Assembly: GCA_026389955.1 (NCBI GenBank)
Contig: JAPLGY010000053.1
Coordinates: 1 to 5,374 of the forward strand
Length of the DNA: 5,374 bases
Reading direction: 5' to 3'
Origin: Caldilinea sp.
Lineage (GTDB): Bacteria > Chloroflexota > Anaerolineae > Caldilineales > Caldilineaceae
Both the position numbers and the translations under genes were made by a program. The notes beneath the pieces were generated by a model. The model was not told the origin of the DNA and did no database searches. It saw only the letters and a program-made list of their open reading frames with translations. Below, piece after piece: positions 5,270-5,374 of this stretch (position 1 is its first letter; each line of letters opens with the position of its first letter).

Positions 5270-5273
5270 ACAA
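5256..5273. promoter_or_regulatory. Candidate Rex operator
   Basis: TTGTTGATTTTATCACAA has the 18-base layout of the known Rex site TTGTGA-N6-TCACAA. The right half matches 6 of 6 and the left half 4 of 6. It overlaps the -35 of rex and the -10 of the opposite gene, so it could control both. Confidence 0.6.
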
Positions 5274-5334
5274 GAGGATGGCAGATGCCAGCTGGACAGA
5301 CCAGCTAAAACGTATCTTGGATCAAGGGAGGTCT

Positions 5335-5374
5335 ATGAACCAACAGCCAACTCGTCGAATCCAACGGTTTGTGC
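5335..5374 (+). CDS. 5' end of an unidentified gene, cut by the window edge
   Basis: ATG at 5335 follows a strong ribosome site, AAGGGAGGT (5324-5332), at short spacing (3 bases after GGAGG). Only 13 codons are visible, reading MNQQPTRRIQRFV, open to the edge. An in-frame ATG at 5278 could add 19 residues, but AGAGG abuts it with no spacing, so it is less likely. The product cannot be named from this much. It diverges from rex across a region with a Rex-like operator, so a redox-controlled gene is a reasonable guess, not an observation. Confidence 0.5.
   Translation, partial: MNQQPTRRIQRFV

Larger units (their letters stand above)
5245..5273 (-). promoter_or_regulatory. Promoter of rex
   Basis: Read on the minus strand, TTGTGA (5273-5268) and TATCTT (5250-5245) are 17 bases apart, each about 4 of 6 to consensus. 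The start of transcription near 5238 gives a leader of about 25 bases to the ATG at 5213. The -35 is one half of the Rex-like operator. Confidence 0.5.

Noticed and set aside
5278..5334. Earlier in-frame ATG for the right-edge gene
   Set aside because: The only purine-rich stretch abuts the ATG with no spacing, whereas the ATG at 5335 has a strong ribosome site; not fully excluded.

Overview
The window is bacterial chromosomal DNA, moderately GC-rich, with conventional sigma-70-type promoters and Shine-Dalgarno sites. The best guess for the source is a Chloroflexota (Chloroflexia-like) bacterium. This rests on the four-domain S1 protein, the style of the Rex repressor N-terminus ([14 protein letters not shown]), and the mix of leadered and apparently leaderless genes. 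No rRNA or marker alignment was possible, so the taxonomy is inference. No CRISPR array, tRNA, transposase or phage gene was seen.

Layout, left to right. Bases 1-345 are non-coding: five tandem copies of a roughly 70-bp unit, each ending in a doubled 18-bp motif. A perfect 14-bp-stem palindrome follows at 376-411. A strong promoter at 429-457 then drives a + strand translation block: a four-domain ribosomal protein S1 (558-1715), bS21 (rpsU, 1878-2063) and initiation factor IF-1 (infA, 2134-2352). A terminator follows S1. rpsU has its own promoter, and infA probably shares the rpsU transcript. A bidirectional terminator at about 2409-2455 separates this block from a minus-strand operon, a DtxR/MntR-type metalloregulator (3633-2887) overlapping a Nudix hydrolase (2906-2439) by 20 bases. 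Divergent from it is rsmG (3729-4511), the 16S rRNA m7G methyltransferase, probably leaderless. Convergent with rsmG is rex (5213-4563), the NADH/NAD+ redox repressor. A gene cut by the right edge (start about 5335) diverges from rex.

Theme. S1, bS21, IF-1 and RsmG all act on the 30S subunit; S1, bS21 and IF-1 act at translation initiation. The other genes sense cell state (metal, redox) or clean up nucleotides. The most interesting signals are regulatory. The dtxR and rsmG promoters share one -35 hexamer read on opposite strands. The rex/right-edge intergenic region carries a Rex-like operator overlapping promoter elements facing both ways. The rpsU leader carries a duplicated start site with an 8-codon mini-ORF overlapping rpsU by ATGA. 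No wholly new multi-gene system is evident; the genes are recognisable housekeeping and regulatory families.
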